Positions 1-12,879 of a stretch of DNA of 64,000 bases are shown one piece after another. The position numbers were made by a program, and so were the translations under genes. Location of the stretch: positions 19,491,501-19,555,500 of the forward strand of contig CM062202.1 in assembly GCA_031216445.1 (NCBI GenBank), written 5' to 3'. Source of the DNA: Lateolabrax maculatus (taxonomy: Eukaryota > Chordata > Actinopteri > Acropomatiformes > Lateolabracidae). The notes beneath the pieces were generated by a model that made no database searches, was not told the origin of the DNA, and saw only the letters and a list, made by a program, of their open reading frames with translations. Every line of letters starts with the position of its first letter. Position 1 is the first letter of the stretch.

Positions 1-2179
1 TCGCAATGCAAAATTGCCAAGAAACAGCTGAATGCACCAGAGGCCAAGATGCTTACCACTGCAAGAGCCTCATTGTCTTAAATAAATTGTGTCACACTGT
101 CAGGAAGAGTTGATAAATGGACCAAAGCATGACATTTAGAATAACAAATTTGTCTTTATGTTGAAAAAAAAAAAACGTCAAAATTCAAAGGAAGCCATCC
201 TGCTGTGCTCAGATCTTGTAAAGCTGCTGAAGTACAAAGAACAGAGAGAAAACATGAAATCAGAGTGGGTTGTGACTGATTGTTTTTGAGTAATAGCTCC
301 ACACACTGTGTTAGATCCTCCAGGCCCGCTGCACTGCATCTGGCCAAAGACAAAGCTAATCGCGGAGGACGGCGGTGTGAGGGATGGCGGTGGATGGGCC
401 CACCGCAGGGCAGGCAGGCTCATGCTGGGTGTGATGTTTATGTGTGTAAATGTGTGTGCGTGCGGCTTCCATCATGAGCTCAGTGTGGGGGTCATAGCAC
501 AAACATCACAGAGGCTTACCTCAAACTCTACATCTTGTGCGCGTGACTTGATCTTTTTTTTTTTTTAAAGTGTGGTAAGATGCATTGGTGTTTGCAAGCT
601 TTGCCTTAAAAGCTAAGACCACCCCAAGCTCTGATTGCTTTGCCAAGCATAAAATTTACTTTTGCCCATTTTCTGTGGCTGACTGTTCATAAGACAAACA
701 ACATTAGTCATCCTTAACAGTCGCTGCTATCTATCTAGTTTAATGTTATTCCAAATAAAGTGGGCTACACTGCCTCATCATTTTATACGACTTTTATATG
801 TTGACAAACATCCATTACATGAGTTGGCTAGACTTTTGAGCATGAGCATGCCAATGACTAGTTCATTGCACGCTGCATTTTGTATGGAAGGCTGAACTCA
901 AGTCTGTTGTCTGAATTGCAGGGCTTCTGAATTGGAAAAGACCCAAGCTATCTCAGTGCAATCATCTCTTTTTCCTCTGCGTTTTCCGCCACCATGCTTC
1001 TCTTGCACTTCAGCATCAATATGTATTTCATTCCTCAGGTCCATGTTTGAAATTAAAGGGAGCTCTTGAGATAATGGCAATGGATTCTATTCACTCTGGG
1101 CACATTTAGCGCAGAACGCTTGTCATTTTTTTTACTAACGTACCTACACAGGATGAGGTTGGTAAGAGGGCTCTGCTTGACTCTAAGCCTATGATAGCAC
1201 TGACTCCCTGGTGAAGGATAGAGACAAAAGCTTAGCATCTCTGGTGAGTGAATGATGAGCGCAGTTGTATTGCTGTGGACCGACACCGTGTTAGAAGAAT
1301 GGGATTGGGAGGGAAGTAGTCATTTGCCAACTTTGACACCACGGGGAAGCATTGTCAAACACGAATGAGAATATTGAATGAAGGATGTGCAGGAGAGAGA
1401 GAAAGTGAGAAAAAGAGCAGCCTGTTGGCTCCTCTGTACCAGGGCATACAGGAAAAGTAGTGGAGGTTGCGAATAACAAATTAATTAGAAATGGGAGCAA
1501 GATAGCGATGGATGAGTGGCCCGACGGACAGGGTCCAGGGAAAAAAAAGCCAATCACTGAGCAGTGAGCTGTGAGCCCCATCCATTATGTGGGGACTGAC
1601 AAGTTACCAGCAGTCAGAGCAGGAGCTGCACTTAATAAATCAAAGCTGACAACTCCTCCTTGGCCCTATCTCAAGTACAGCTTTCCCACTTCCCCTTCCC
1701 TAGCTTCCATTAAGCTTCACCTTCTCCGGATACCCGCTCCACCGCTGCCCACCTTCCAAGGGCTTTGCAAGCACTGGATTTGTTATTTTCCCTGGTTGTT
1801 TCTGAAAATATGTACTCCATACTGGATTAAATGGTGGCAGTGACAGTCAGAGGGTTACAAGTTTGGGCCAAAAAGCTTGTTGAATCATGTGACCTGTAAG
1901 GTCGGGAAAATCACTGAGAAGAAATCTCCTCCCACTAAAAAGGCAAAAGACGTTCTCCCATTTAGATGTTGGGCTGCCAAAAGGCAAATTGTATTTTTAA
2001 TTTTGTAATTTTGTATTTTTATTAAGTTTTTCTTTTATTATTCAAGGTAAAATAAAACATAATTGGGGTTTGCCACATTGTACAAAACAATAATGTCATT
2101 TAACAATAATGACAGGCAAGTATATGGCAATCAACATATTACACTTTTTGTCTGACTGACAAATTCCAGTTACTGACAC
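1..2179. other. Gene-free unique DNA
   Basis: Only short open frames without recognisable domains were seen. There is a poly-T run near 554-566 and a poly-A run near 164-175. No transposon end or RNA gene was recognised. It would be the deep part of the large first intron if the 42.6-kb gene is real. Confidence 0.5.
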
Positions 2180-2560
2180 AGAAAAGTCCTGAGGAGATAA
2201 TTGCATTGGGAAATGAGCATGTCCCTTTTCTATAGGCCTCTCAGCCATACATGCCTTTACTCCCCAGTGATTCAATGTATGTAAGTCAAATTGCCTGTTT
2301 CAGAGAGGGGAAATAAACCCCTTGACACATCAGCGCAACAAATGTTTTGGGTGCCATTATTTAGCACTTGTAATTAAGCACCATTTCTTCTTAATGAAGG
2401 CAGAGCTCCAGAAAAGTTACTTTTTAATTAAAAGAAGTTTGTGCTTCCAACAGTAACACGTTTGTCTTTCCCTTTTTTTATTAAGTCAAAAATCTTTCAA
2501 AGGGTGATCAATTAGCACTTGCCAGAGAGGCAGAATGTCTAAACGAGTCCTGTGCACTGC
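2180..2560. promoter_or_regulatory. Candidate conserved non-coding block
   Basis: The stretch holds several homeodomain-type cores (GTAATTAAG, TTTAATTAAAAG, CAATTAGC) and a repeated TTAGCACTTG word near 2361 and 2512. It is free of simple repeats. This style resembles developmental enhancers, but conservation cannot be judged from one sequence. Confidence 0.2.
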
Positions 2561-2790
2561 AGCACAACATTTTCAGCAATTAAGACTCTTGCTTGTACTA
2601 AGTGGAAAATGCTCTATAGGGAACAGTTACACAAACACAAACCCAAACACAAAGAAAGGGAAACAAGTACCAGTGGATGTGTTTTAACTGTATACCTTGC
2701 AAGGATCAATTCTAATCAAGTGTCTCAAGGTTGGAAATCAGCCTTGGAATTCCCTTGTTTTTACTTCATCTTCTTCGTTAGCTTTTTTAA

Positions 2791-2791
<1 letters not shown>

Positions 2792-2832
<41 letters not shown>
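2792..2832 (+). repeat. (AC)20 microsatellite
   Basis: An uninterrupted AC dinucleotide run. It ends about 20 bases before the tRNA-like head of the following SINE and makes a spurious Thr/His repeat in one open frame. Confidence 0.97.
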
Positions 2833-2834
<2 letters not shown>

Positions 2835-2849
2835 GCATGACAACATTCA

Positions 2850-3075
2850 TTTTGGTTTAGTGGTAGCCCGTGTTTTTTTTATCGTAAAGGTCACTGGTTC
2901 AAATTCTGTAAGTAGAAAGAAAAGGGAAAACTGGGCAGGGAAAGTGACTCAATAATGCTCAGAAAGAACCTATTCAAAGATTTGACTCTAACTTACAGCG
3001 AAAAGCAGGAGCAAGGCACTTAACCCTAAACTGCTCTGGTAGAGCTACTCACTGACCTACAATAGACCTGGCAAG
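2850..3075 (+). mobile_element. tRNA-derived SINE with L2-like tail
   Basis: Seen: an A-box fit, TGGTTTAGTGG at 2853-2863, and a B-box, GGTTCAAATTC at 2896-2906. They are 32 bases apart, which is tRNA spacing. Downstream, GAGCAAGGCACTTAACCC at about 3010-3027 followed by a CTGCTCTGG word is the tail type shared by L2 LINEs, MIR and many fish SINEs. Inference: a polymerase-III-transcribed retroposon mobilised by an L2-type LINE. The copy is diverged and its exact 3' end is unclear. A degraded tRNA gene is less likely because of the LINE-type tail. Confidence 0.7.
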
Positions 3076-5850
3076 TCAGATTGGGTTTAATAGGTATACA
3101 TGTGAGATTTTGCTGAAAGGTGGATGCTCACTCAGCAGGTAAACAATGCTGTCTCCGCTACAAACATTTCCAAAACTCGTGATGATTTTTTAACCTGATT
3201 TTTGCTCCTGTAATTCAAGTGTTTGAAAACTGAAGGCTAAGACCAAAGGTCAATGAATGATAAGAGTCATTTTCTGTGGCATGATCATGAATTTAGTTTA
3301 TTCTTTAATGCCTGCTTTTAAGATCCATTATCTCTGTCCATGTGTGGCAGATTTTGTTATAAGACACCTTTGTTCAAGGTTATGGAAAGGTTAGTTGCCT
3401 TTAAACAATCCCCATCATGCTTCGCCTACAGTACCTGTGGGCTGAGAGCAGACAAGTCCTGCAGAAACACTGGATAATTGCAGCAAAGACATTGTTTTCA
3501 CCCCCGAGCATTTAGAGACGCTCTAGCCTGTGCTGACATACAGTATAAACTGTATACCTGCAGCTTCCTGATAAAAGGGAAGAGAGATTTTGGAGATTCA
3601 CTGAACACATGGCTACCAGTCTGATAATGGTAAAGGAAAAGCTACTGTTTCCCTATCACAACACAACCCGATGGGGTGATATGAGCAGCGTCATAATCTG
3701 GAGATCTTGTTTGATTTGATGATTAAAAATGCAAACCAAAAAGAGAAGAATCGACAGGAGGCTGTTGAAAGGCAGAGGCAGGTTAACTGAAGTGAAATCT
3801 GGAAATATGTGTCCTTCTGTGGAGCACTTTTGGAGAGTTCATTTGGAGAGTTATTGCAGTACATGGGTTTAGTATGTAAAGTAGGCAAATTAAATTAAGT
3901 ATAAAACAAACATATACATGAATATGTGTTCATGTTTATGTTTGTCAAGGACATAGGTCACGCACACAAACAATCTCTCTCACACACACACGATGTGCAA
4001 TTTGCAGAATCTAGTTAGGGCTGATGTGTGTGTGTGTGTGTGTGTGTGATTCCTGTACCCATGAAGACCAAAATTAACCTTGAGAGTCCCCTGGTCCTCT
4101 TCATGGTCAGTGGTCATATAACACACAATTTACACACAAGATCTGCCCCCTCTCTGTGGCAGTGCCTAAACATAAACAATGAATCCACACACATGCCCTA
4201 ATGCAACTAATGCATTCATTAATCTTAGCTGTGTTTCTGAGCACATTGATGCTCTATTTTAGCCATGACCTCCTTGGAACTAAAATTTGCCAGCATGCAG
4301 CAACTTGCTTATCAGACCATTTTAACCCATTTTTGGGGGTTTAGTTTAAGCATCATACAATGTTATGGAACAGTATGAATTTAAAAAAAAATGCATTCTT
4401 AATGCGTTACAAATACTACATCTAAATTTCCCATTAGGATACATTTTCGATACTCTGCAGAAGTTTAATGAGAACTTTGGCTCAGCTAGGACCAAATGCA
4501 GACCACGATCCAGTTGATTTGCGCTTTTTGACAAAAAAAAACCTTCTCCCCTCAAAGGACGAAGTAACTACCAGCCTGGAACCCCCCAAAAGACTCATAA
4601 TTTGTAGCTGTGGGTTGTATACAAATGGGTGGTATATAAGCAATCACTTCCTGAAGCAGTGCTCCACAGCACGAGTCAGTATCTCCATTGCTCATCCATA
4701 CCCAGTATTCTGTCGCTGTTCTCTCGAGGCACTACTTGCCATGCATTTGCTCTTGAGGAAAAACTTCCTGGGGCTAGATGGGACACATATGACATTAGCT
4801 TCCTCCCTGGTTTAAGTAATTGGTGTTCCTGTCCTTAAGCCCAGAAGGCTAGGGGTTAGGGGGCTCAAAAGGATGGAGAAGGAATGGAGGTAACGGTTCA
4901 CCGGCAGCAGGTATGCCTTCACAGAGCCTTTCTGATGAGGTCCCATGAGCTCTGTGCATCTGCTCCTTCAGATAAGCATACCTCAGATGCCACTGGGAAA
5001 GGTGGAAAAAAATAGAAAGATGGATCTTCTCCTCATCGTTTCCCATTTCAGAATGAAATGAAGAGAGAACTTCTTCTAGAGTAATACATGGAAATCCAGT
5101 CTGTTCCACGTTACCAGTGCTAAAGTCAGGCTCATGGAACGCATGATGTTGTGGTCATTTGAGACAGGGCAGAGAGAGCAAAACTGGTGCCTCCTATCCC
5201 ACACACATATAAAACTTTCGTTTCAAGAGACTCACACTTTCCCTCTGAATGTAACTTCAGCCTTTATCCCCGAGCAAAACTCAGTAGCAAATAAAATTAG
5301 AGTAGAAAAAAAGTGATGGAATTCTTAGATAATTTCGTCTCAGTCAACAAGCGGGCTTTGCTGTGTAATTCTCAGGTTCTAAACAAGGATATGAGTGTGC
5401 ATACTCGCGCAGATCTGAATTGGAATCCAGAAAAGTAACAATCCATCTTTGTCTGGTTTGATTCCTCCCTCCTGAGGCACTGTGACAGACAGATGGCTGC
5501 TGAGATTATACTAGTTGGATGTGCTGCCTGCTTCCTCCCTTAAGTCACTGTGTTTGATGTTGCAAGGCCAACACTTCCAAAATAATAACAGGCCCACAGT
5601 CTAGCTCATGCATTATGAAGACAGGAAGGAAACAGCTGCATAACATAAAGCAACAATAATAACATTAGATTTGGCAAGAGAAACAACAGTGACAGTAGCC
5701 TTGGTTTAACTTTGCATACTGGAGCTTTTCTAGTATTTACTTTTAAGCCCACAGCATGCCAGCATCAGCCCACTGCATCTCAGCCAGTCACATGTGCATG
5801 TGAGACAGTACTGTGTCATACACGCTGTCTGATTCCATGGTAAGGTAACA
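3076..5850. other. Gene-free unique DNA with short (CA)/(TG) tracts
   Basis: Holds (CA)n at about 3981-3991 and (TG)12 at about 4025-4048, which are complementary tracts some 40 bases apart and could pair. Two overlapping open frames near 4.47-4.84 kb and one on the minus strand near 4.85-5.11 kb have no recognisable domain, and no paired splice signals were noted. Confidence 0.5.
4025..4048 (+). repeat. (TG)12 microsatellite
   Basis: Uninterrupted TG run, preceded by a short (CA)n tract near 3981-3991. Confidence 0.95.
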
Positions 5851-5856
5851 CCAAAT

Positions 5857-6527
5857 GGGTGTACTATGAAGCGAGATTAATGGGCTAGCGAGGTATGTTG
5901 AGCCTAAAGCCAGAGTTTTCAATGTCACGGTGGTGGCTTTCGTTTAAGATGGCCATGGTAACTAATGCTGCACACTTAACCTGGTCCGGAGCAGCATTTA
6001 GGCTTAAAATTGGTTATAGAAATTGCCATCAATTCACTAATACTCTGTATGAGCGATATCGATTCTCAGCTGAGGGAATACGTTATATATGCAAACTTGC
6101 TCAGCCGTACTTGAGTAATGTCACAGAATAAAGCTGAAAAAATCTGATGAAGGCTCAGCAGCTGCTGAACACTTTAGATCATGTTTCTATGCTTGGTCTA
6201 AATTTGCTGCCACATCCATTTGACACTGCTGGTACTGCAGCTAATAGAACACTGTTTAGAAAAATTGATTTAGCCGGATATTTATCACAGATCATATTCA
6301 ATCAATAAAATTAATTTCACTTTGATTTGAAAAACTAAAGTTATTTCCATGTATATTTCATTAAGGGACAGAGTCAGACCTAAATTCCAATTCTTAAATA
6401 TATCAAGTTTAAAGTTTAAGAGCTCTACAATGTGCAGCCGTCATGATACCTGTTATCTCTGATTGGTTTATGGTTCGTCGAGCCAGCTAAAGCAGAAAAA
6501 ACCTGGCTCTGCTTCATAGTACGCCCC
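5857..6527 (+). mobile_element. PIF/Harbinger-type element, non-autonomous, with transposase remnant
   Basis: Seen: the ends form an inverted repeat. The left begins GGGTGTACTATGAAGC and the right, read in reverse complement, begins GGGGCGTACTATGAAGC. A frame inside ends with ERYRFSAEGIRYICKLAQ followed by PYLSNVTE and a stop near 6131. Known: ERYRFS..GIRYLC..L is the N-terminal signature of fish Harbinger transposases, upstream of the DDE nuclease domain. That catalytic domain is absent here, so the 671-bp element is an internally deleted, non-autonomous copy. A clean 3-bp target duplication is not visible, so the copy is probably old. Confidence 0.8.
5970..6131 (+). pseudogene. Harbinger transposase N-terminal fragment
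   Basis: The open frame reads RLKIGYRNCHQFTNTLYERY and then RFSAEGIRYICKLAQPYLSN. The ERYRFSAEGIRYICKL part matches the family signature. The frame stops right after the NVTE stretch, where a full transposase would continue through about 300 further residues with the DDE triad. Nothing downstream in the element resembles that domain. It is a relic carried inside the element and is not expected to be active. Confidence 0.7.
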
Positions 6528-7500
6528 TCAGAATGACACATTGACCCCTTGCTAACAATTTTCTGAGAAAGTCTTGCTATACCAGTGCTACAGTTATCAT
6601 ATGCTCTTCAATCAGGTTAAGCTGTTTAAAATTCAAAGGAGATGTTGTATGAAAATAAGATTAATTTGAAATGGTTCTTTACTTTGTCTGGTTTTACAAA
6701 AGTTGAGAATAATTGAACCTGATATTTAATCACTTGCATGAAAATAATCACAAACCAATTTATTTCCTCAAGGATTCAAAATATGCCTATTTGAGATATG
6801 GTACTTCAGCAGACCGTCATCCTGCTCTTAATTGTCTTTGCAGCTGACAGTTATGTGCATGAATGTGTGAGTGAATGCTCATACAGTACATACCCACGTT
6901 TGTGTGCACGTGTGACTCTCAGCATACATAATTCTGCAGTGACAGCGTGGATCTCTGGTCCAGATATGGTTGAATGGCTGCAAGGGGAATTACTGCCTCT
7001 GCCTTTCTCTCTTACTGAGGCTATTTTTCACCGCTACGGTATATTCAAGGTCAAACAAACTACCTTGTAAAACAGTCATAGATTTAAGCAATATGACAAA
7101 GCATCTATTTACCAATTTAGATTATCTTTTTAATTTTGCTCAATATTGTATTTTTTGTTTATATAAGGTTGTAACCTTGTAAACACCTTTTTTAGGCTGA
7201 AATCTTTTCCAGAAAAAGTTTTTTCCTGACACAAGTACAGTAGTCCTCGACCTACAGGGAAAGGCTGTGCCAAATACTACATGATTTAGCATGAATTATG
7301 GAACACAGTGAATTTGAATCATTCAGTAAGACAAACTGAGAAAAGGTCAACATCCTTATCCCTTCAGGTCCCATTCCCCTCTATGTGACTTTGCCACTGT
7401 TCCTGAGTAAATGTCTGGCTTAATTAAAACACGGCCGAGACGTCTCTCTGTGAACACCTGTACGATCATAAATCCAGTTGAACTGCGGTGGCACGGTGAG
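6528..7500. other. Gene-free AT-rich DNA
   Basis: No gene, transposon end or RNA gene was recognised. Open frames near 6.8-7.2 kb are short and without known domains. Confidence 0.5.
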
Positions 7501-7526
7501 AGCAAGGGGAAAGGGTGGGGTGGGGT

Positions 7527-7549
7527 GGGGGGGGGGGGGGGGGGGGGGG
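7527..7549 (+). repeat. Poly-G tract, 23 bases
   Basis: An uninterrupted run of 23 G preceded by GGGGTGGGGT, giving about 40 bases that are almost pure G. It can form G-quadruplexes, and the exact length may be a sequencing artefact. A second long poly-G tract occurs at 42712. Confidence 0.9.
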
Positions 7550-8204
7550 TGTATGTGCGTGTATGTAGGTGTGGGGGTGTTCTTGGGGGACCATTTTCAT
7601 TCTTCTACTACCATCTCTGGGCTGCAACACCCTTGACCCGCTTGTCACCAATCCGTCATGATGGCTGAGTGACGGCCCCAGCGCATCTCTTAACCTTCTT
7701 TTAATCAACCTGTCTCTCTGCATCACCTTAAACATAAGAAGCACGGCTGACGGGGGACAGGGGGCATTTGTCTTTGCATTACTGGCGGACAGCCTCTCCT
7801 TGAGAAGCCCACCAGATTCATCAGTGTGATAAAGTGGTGTGTGTACTCCATATAGTAGGCCTTGGGTAGGAAAGGAGAGTGAGAGAAGAGAGTCAGAGAA
7901 GCAGAGACAAAGGAGAGGGACAGACAGGGAAAAAAAAAAGAAGATATGGGCGGGAGAGAGGAGATGGTGAACGTATGTGTGTTTGTGTGTGCATGTGAAA
8001 GAGTGTGTTAACTTGTTTGTATTGAACCTTGAAACTCAAAGCTTGTGTTTATAGGGAGCATCCGATCAATAATGGTGTGCAGCAAACGGATGGGTGTTAG
8101 GGGAACTTAAGTTTTAACTCAGCCGCTGCTTCTTGTCAGAGATGACCGTGTGTGCTGTTATAAGGCTATTTTAAAAAGACTTTGGCCCCAAAAAATTACT
8201 GTAT

Positions 8205-8645
8205 AATATAACTGTATCTAATGCTAACAGGCTGATGGTAAGCAGGTAATGTTTAATGGGAATGCCATTAGTTTTGCAGGTATTTTGTCATAAACTAAAG
8301 TATAGGACAGATTCAAATTAATTTTGAATTGCATGGCAATTCAACCAATAGTTCCTAACATTTCACTCAAAAACACAAATGTCCACCTCAGTGACGCAAG
8401 ATAAAAAGTTCCAGTATATCACCAAAGTCTATCTGAGATATTTCACTGCATGAGTGAAAACCTTGACCTGCTCATGGTGCCAAATCAAAGGTATAGGGAT
8501 TACCAAAGTCAGTGAGTATAATGCTCTTGGAACCAGAGGCATCTGTACAAAATTCATATAGTTGTTGAGACATTTCAGTCTTGACCAAAGTGGTGGACTG
8601 ACCAACAAATTGACATTATCATCCTTGCTACTAGAAAACAAATGA
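8205..8645 (-). mobile_element. Interspersed repeat of a type common in percomorph fish (copy 1)
   Basis: On the minus strand the stretch reads through words typical of a repeat widespread in percomorph genomes: CCACTTTGGTC, GACTGAAATGTCTCAACAAC, ATGAATTTTGTACAGA, CTGACTTTGGTAATCCC and CCTGCAAAACTAATGGC. The last word and its neighbourhood align with copy 2 at 60.2 kb. I recognise the family from its recurring phrases but do not recall its name or class with certainty. No coding capacity is visible. Confidence 0.65.
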
Positions 8646-8649
8646 ACAA

Positions 8650-11600
8650 ATACAAATAAAACGTACAGAATTTAGACCCCTGTTAAGCTGCACATTTCAA
8701 GGTTTAAACCAATGCCGTATCACTGGCCACAAGGACAATTGGTGAAAAACAAAATGAATGGTCCACACCATTACCCATCACCCCTGCTGTTGTCACACTT
8801 CTCAACAGGCTTTAGCTGAACAGGCTCCCCATTTTATCTGTATGATTTCAGACAGCAACAGGCTGGTTCCCTCTTGAAGTCTCCACCTACCTGTCATCTC
8901 CGACTGACTCCAGCAGCGCTTTTGTTTTACCTCCTGCCAAACTTGAATCTTTATGACTCACCCAGCGCTTCCTCCTCCTCCAAGCTTCGCATCGAGCGTA
9001 CACATGCTATTATTCATGCCAAATGACTTTCATACTTGACTATAAACACTGGAAAATCCTTAACCCAGCCCACCCACTCAAGAGGGGGCAGCCATGAGCA
9101 TCTGCTTCGTCGTCCCAACAGAGTACTAGGGCTCCTTTACAGGTTGAAGGTCGATGCTCCACCAAACAGGCTTTGTGGTCACCAGGGAGGCCCACTTCCC
9201 CTAATCAGAGGGCATGCTTTAATCCTGCAGAAAAGATGATGTTCTTTACCCTAGAATCTTTTTGGAGACACACCACTGACTCATTAAGAAAGGAATCGTC
9301 AGTGGGAGAAAAAACATAAATCAATCAAGTATTTTCAAAAAGTCGAAATCTCGAGTCGAGTCTTTCTACACAAGGTGAAAAAATGGCTCATTAGATAAGG
9401 CTTGACACAGTGAATTATCAGACTTTGATGGTGAGCTCAGTTAATTAACATAGCACAGACTGAGAAATGCTCATCATTTTCCTATATCCCTTTTCTTGTT
9501 GCCTGCATTCCCTCAACCCTTAGCAAAAACAAACAGAACCAAGTTTGAGCGTAAACAATCTAAAAACCGCCCTAGACATTTTCTCATGTCCTTCCATTGT
9601 CTTCAAGGACAAATCCCATCAGAACACCATATCTACTCCCTGCAAACAATGAGAAAGGAACAGAAACACACTTCATATCTCAATGCGCCTCACATACCCA
9701 AGGGACTAGGAAAGCTGAGAAATCATTAAAAACAATATTTCACACAATGCATACCCCCGCAGTCTTATTCACCTTTGACTGTGATAATCTAAGAAGCAGC
9801 TAATTGATTACCTTCTGGAATCTAAAAGGACTGGAAAGGTCAAGGTATGGCACCATGCAAAGGACAAACACCACAGGCAGCCACGAAAGGTCACAGCCCT
9901 TTTGCCTTTTTGAAGAAAGGAGCAGTGGATGAGCTAACAGGAATCCCAGGGGAGCCACAGCATGAGTAATTTTGGGGCAGACGGCAGTCTTGTCTAAATA
10001 TAAGCACTCAAGCTGTGCTGGCTGGCAAACGTTGAAGACCCAGTCTTGAGACAATGTTGAAATCCAGGTCAGGAGGAGATAGCTCTGCAGTAAGCTATAA
10101 ACTGTTCCTAACAGTAGTTAACACTGTATGTTACTGCTGTAAGGTATTTGATATGTACATACAAAATTATACTGATTGATCTTGGATTTAGATTTTTCCC
10201 AAGCAAGGTGGTGCATAGCATTTATTTTCAAACATGTTTTTTGTTTTTCATTAATATGAAATAATTAAATTATGAAAAACTGGCAGACGTTTTGGTTACA
10301 TGTAGATTTGATTTAATTTAATGAGCTGAAAATGTGTTCTATTAGCTTTTAGTATGGATATTACAAGTACTGACTTTCTAGCTTGCTCTACCATTCTTAA
10401 GCTTTTTTAATTTTTCATTTTGATGGTCACTGTAGTCTCTGTTGTAAAGGAATTTCATTTACATTGAAGTGTGGGTTTATAACGGGAAATGTATTTCTGT
10501 CCAGAGTAAAATTACATGGTTCAGACTAAATCCTTGTCATTTGCAATGTACCTTTCTATTCATTTGATACTCACATACTGCATAATAATGATTAAATGAA
10601 AGCACTAACAAAAGTTTGCTGCAATGCATGTTTTTCTCTACAGATTTGCATCTGTGCACACATACACACCTGCTAAATCCATTATTACAACATATGGCCA
10701 TTGTCTCACTTCTCAAGAGTGTGTACTGCATACTCGGGTGTCAGTTATTATGACTTGAAAGGCTATGTTAAAAAAAAACAGCACTTCCATTTATTTCTCA
10801 CCCTAGCTGCTTTTAGCCGATGTCTGACGACAACACTCTACTATGGCCTTTTATCCACCCATCCCAAAAAAGCAATGAAGTGAAATGGTGGTGACAGCCA
10901 CATCCTTGCCAGAGCAGGCCAGACATTGCTTGTTAACACACAGAGAATGAAACAAGACTAATGTACACTTCAAGGGCAAAGAAAAAGGTTGAATAATTGA
11001 AAGACCCACTCTCGCTAGGACTATGTGTTAAAAGAGCCTGACGATCACATCACATTGCTTTCACTTTTCCAGTCGGTTTCCGTTCTAGTGCCGGGCAGCC
11101 CCCATTGGCACACAGGCATTAGGTATTCTTTCACGTAAGCTCTTTTTCTCCCATGAGTACCTGAGCTCTATTCAAGGTACAAAGGCGAGATAGTGTTTGC
11201 AGTCTTTGATTTACCGATGGGGGCTCCATAAGATAAAAGGAGCTTGGGAGTCAAACTGCACCAAATACTGGGCTTAGTAGACAGCAGTTAACCGACAAGG
11301 ATCCCTCAGGACCTGCGGGTCCTACTTGTCAGCTTGACATACTTCATGTTGCCATTTGCACTTTTACCAAGGGGGTTTTCCTCCCTATGGGACCTCTAGA
11401 GGGCTCTCCTCTTAGACAGAAGCAGCATGACGATGGAATGATAATCCGTGGGAGTTGAAGGTTTCACAGGAATAGAAATGCTGAACGGCCGAACGGTCGT
11501 CTGACCCCAAGCTGTAGCCAAACCCAAGCTCTCAAACAAACTAACGACACACATGGATGTACAGTATGTATGTAAACATCCACACACATACACATATGCA

Positions 11601-12855
11601 TGGAACCAGGTGCAAGTGCACAAAGAAATTCAGGAGTTACCGCTAAATTAGCCCGGCTGACTATAGCATAATCTGACACCTTCTGCCAGACTTGCAACTC
11701 TTAGCGTTTTTTTATTGTTTGCTTCATGGTTTTATAAAGGTATTTTAGGAGAGCTCCGGGAGCTGCATATACTGCATTTGCTGACACATGTATATTTCAC
11801 AAAGTGTCAGAGCTGCAGATCAAGGTGTGAGGAGGGGGAGGGGCTGTAATAACCATGACACATATTTTTTTGTCTTAAGACTAATGCACTGCAAAACACT
11901 GCAATGCTTCTCTTGTTTATATGAAATAAGTTGTCTATATACTCGCATTCAGAAGTTAATGTCAGAGTTCTGCAGATTAGGCGGGACAACCCACTGACAC
12001 TCCGATGATCATTCACTGCCATGACCCATCAATCAGATCTGAGGTGTCGGGAGATACAGGCTGCTTGATTGATACTATGTGTCATTGTGCTGTGAACAGA
12101 ATTCGATTTAGGTGGTGACTGAGAGCCTCTGGGAAGTTAGTCAATATGTTGCTTGCCAAACTATAATTAGCCCAGTGGCTCCTTTTTGCTGGGGCAAGGT
12201 AACATTGTGAGTCAATTGTCAACTTTAATGTGAATGTCAGTTTTGAAAAGTGCTGGTCTGACAAAGGTGTCATTGAGTATTATATATGTTACGGACAAAA
12301 AATATAGTCTACATGATGGCATCATAAAATATTCCATCATGTGCTTAACTAGTGGCAGCACTGTTAAAGTCTTTGTGGCTGTTACAATAGCTTTCTGTTG
12401 TAAATATTTTTGAAGCCATGAAAACATTGTGAAAATGGTCTCATTACTGGCCCAACTTATCATAAGGACTGAATTTATAAACTGTTGGCACAGTTACTCC
12501 AGAAGAAGACTATTAATAAACTTCAATGCAGATATTTTTCTTTTTAACCAAACTGTTAGAGACGTAAAATGTCACTAACAAGCCTGCATGCTGTTCCTCC
12601 ACAGCTCTGTTAAAAATACAAAGGGGCATCAGACACAACGGGGTGAGTTTGTGGAGTTAAAATCTAAAATCTTGCTGGGAAGTATGTTTACCATGCAAAA
12701 AAACTATTATGAGTTTTCGCGTGGGTTCTGAGAGATGTGGTACACGATGAGCTTCAGCAGAGTGCTTTCCAAATGAGAGGTGCTGCAGTTGAACTCATTA
12801 ATGGACGGGGAGGAACGAGAGGAACAGAGATCATATTTATGGGATGAAACATGCA
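8650..12855. other. Gene-free unique DNA
   Basis: Numerous short open frames with no recognisable domain and no paired splice signals noted. AT-rich tracts occur around 10.2-10.5 kb. No repeat family was recognised. Confidence 0.45.
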
Positions 12856-12861
12856 GATGAA

Positions 12862-12879
12862 TGTGTGTGTGTGTGTGTG
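12862..12879 (+). repeat. (TG)9 microsatellite
   Basis: Short uninterrupted TG run. Confidence 0.9.

Noticed and set aside
2853..2910. Intact tRNA gene
   Set aside because: Boxes are present but the arms do not fold as a tRNA and an L2-like tail follows, so it is a SINE.
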